Shown piece by piece: positions 63,079 through 64,000 of a stretch of DNA of 64,000 bases. The DNA lies in assembly GCF_018326005.1 (NCBI RefSeq), contig NZ_AP021903.1, positions 6,445,501 through 6,509,500 of the forward strand, given 5' to 3'. The position numbers were made by a program, and so were the translations under genes. The stretch comes from Pseudomonas sp. Seg1 (GTDB taxonomy: Bacteria > Pseudomonadota > Gammaproteobacteria > Pseudomonadales > Pseudomonadaceae). The notes beneath the pieces were generated by a model. It saw only the letters and a list, made by a program, of their open reading frames with translations. It was not told the DNA's origin and ran no database searches. Position 1 is the first letter of the stretch, and the number at the start of each line of letters is the position of its first letter.

Positions 63079-64000
63079 ATGCCCTTCCCGCCGCAGCGTC
63101 TGTCGCTCGCAATCGCTCTGTTGATTTCCGCCACCGCCGCCCACGGTAAAACCGTACAGATCGACACCGCCACCACCGCCGCACAAACCCTCGGTGGCAG
63201 CGACACGTTGACGATTTCGGCGCCGGGCAGTATCACCAACAGCGGCAAGACCGTGAGCCTTAAAGACAAAACCAGCGGTGCCGGCGTGGTAATCGATAAC
63301 GCCGGCAAAATCATCTCCACGGGCGGTCGGGCCATCGACAGCAGTGGCGACCTGACCCAGGCGCGCAATTACACAATCTACAACCGCAGCGGCGGGCAGA
63401 TTCTTGGCGCCAACGACGCCCTGCGCATCGACAGCAACTTCGTCAGCGGCAGCCTGTTGATCGACAACAGCGGCATCATTCGCTCAACCACCGGCCAAGG
63501 GCTGGATCTGGATGCACTGCGCAGCGACGGGGTGAAAACCACCATCATCAACCGCACGGGCGGACTGATTCGCGGCGACGCCAGCGACGGCATGAAGACC
63601 GGCGCCAACGCGACGATTACCAACTACGGCGAGATCTCTACGGGTGACTCGCACAATGCCGACGAGAAATTCGACGGCATCGACATAGACTCCGCGAGCG
63701 GCGTCAGCGTTACCAACTACGGGGTGATTTCCGGCGGCCGCCACGGCATCACCACCGACCTCGGTGCAACGCTGGTCAACTACGGGCAGATCACCGGGCG
63801 CAACGGCTCCGGCTTCGGTTCCGATGGCGACGGTACGGTGATCAACCACGGCACCATTACCGGCGCGTATTCCGGCTTGCAAGCCAACGGTGACGGCGAT
63901 GGCGTAGACATCGACAAGATCGCCCACATCGAAAACTACGGCACCATTCAAGGCGTCGGCGCCGGCGGCGTCGACAAAGGTGGTTTCGCCAATGGCAGTG
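63079..64000 (+). CDS. Autotransporter-type protein, N-terminal part (cut by window)
   Basis: The frame is open from ATG 63079 to the window edge (307 codons). A signal peptide (M-P-F-P-P-Q-R-L-S-L-A-I-A-L-L-I, cleavage about residue 23) is followed by many degenerate repeats of the form I-x-N-x-G-x-I, as in the beta-helical passenger of type V autotransporters (for example V-T-N-Y-G-V-I-S-G-G and L-V-N-Y-G-Q-I-T-G). The C-terminal barrel should lie beyond the window. Specific function not predictable. Confidence 0.85.
   Translation, partial: MPFPPQRLSLAIALLISATAAHGKTVQIDTATTAAQTLGGSDTLTISAPGSITNSGKTVSLKDKTSGAGVVIDNAGKIISTGGRAIDSSGDLTQARNYTIYNRSGGQILGANDALRIDSNFVSGSLLIDNSGIIRSTTGQGLDLDALRSDGVKTTIINRTGGLIRGDASDGMKTGANATITNYGEISTGDSHNADEKFDGIDIDSASGVSVTNYGVISGGRHGITTDLGATLVNYGQITGRNGSGFGSDGDGTVINHGTITGAYSGLQANGDGDGVDIDKIAHIENYGTIQGVGAGGVDKGGFANGS

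Overview
The window looks like a chromosomal segment of a fluorescent-group Pseudomonas. The evidence is the gene content and order (hup, rubredoxin reductase, rubredoxin, ubiC, ubiA, phoB, phoR ... phoU-pstB-pstA-pstC-pstS, then purK-purE and aspA, an arrangement I recall from Pseudomonas genomes), the high-GC codon use, and several families of short inverted intergenic repeats typical of P. fluorescens relatives. No tRNA, rRNA or CRISPR array was seen. Identifications rest on reading the translated sequence and on memory of the families; no database search was possible.

Region 1 (1-16,000) is a type VI secretion (T6SS) locus. On the minus strand run tssA, tssB, tssC, tssE, then an unusual 3.6-kb block of small membrane or periplasmic proteins, several of them paralogous to each other, and then tssF and the start of tssG. 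Diverging on the plus strand is a vgrG fused to a DUF2235 (Tle1-like lipase) domain. It carries two in-frame amber codons and lacks the expected catalytic His. A DUF2931 lipoprotein (candidate immunity) and a frameshifted secreted-protein gene follow. The sheath and baseplate genes look intact while the effector module looks decayed.

Region 2 (16,000-35,000) is conserved core: HU protein, rubredoxin system, ubiquinone synthesis (ubiC-ubiA), the phosphate regulon (phoBR, phoU-pst with Pho boxes upstream of phoB, pstC and pstS), a CorC-like membrane protein, an M23 peptidase, a CheY-type regulator and an MFS transporter. PhoR/PhoB and the Pst transporter form one circuit: PstSCAB imports phosphate and, with PhoU, signals to PhoR.

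Region 3 (35,000-49,500) holds metabolic genes: a thioesterase, a hexose-6-phosphate mutarotase-like protein, purE-purK, a LysR regulator divergent from aspA (aspartase), an alanine/glycine:cation symporter and L-asparaginase ansA (together an Asn/Asp/Ala use group), an AraC regulator, a secreted ankyrin-repeat protein and an acetylpolyamine-amidohydrolase-like protein.

Region 4 (49,500-64,000) is more accessory: a 1531-residue DUF6543-type toxin-like protein, a MocR regulator divergent from a PaiB-like/GNAT/GNAT operon, a hipA-hipB toxin-antitoxin operon preceded by three evenly spaced TGCA-N6-TGCA palindromes, a DUF6124 gene with an elaborate invertedly repeated leader, a homocysteine S-methyltransferase divergent from an amino-acid ABC transporter pair, and the start of an autotransporter-like protein.

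The observations most worth following are the paralogous membrane-protein island inside the T6SS operon, the doubly amber-interrupted VgrG-lipase, the triple palindrome upstream of hipA, the mutually exclusive stems upstream of the DUF6124 gene, and the cluster of DnaA-box-like 9-mers inside the MocR linker.
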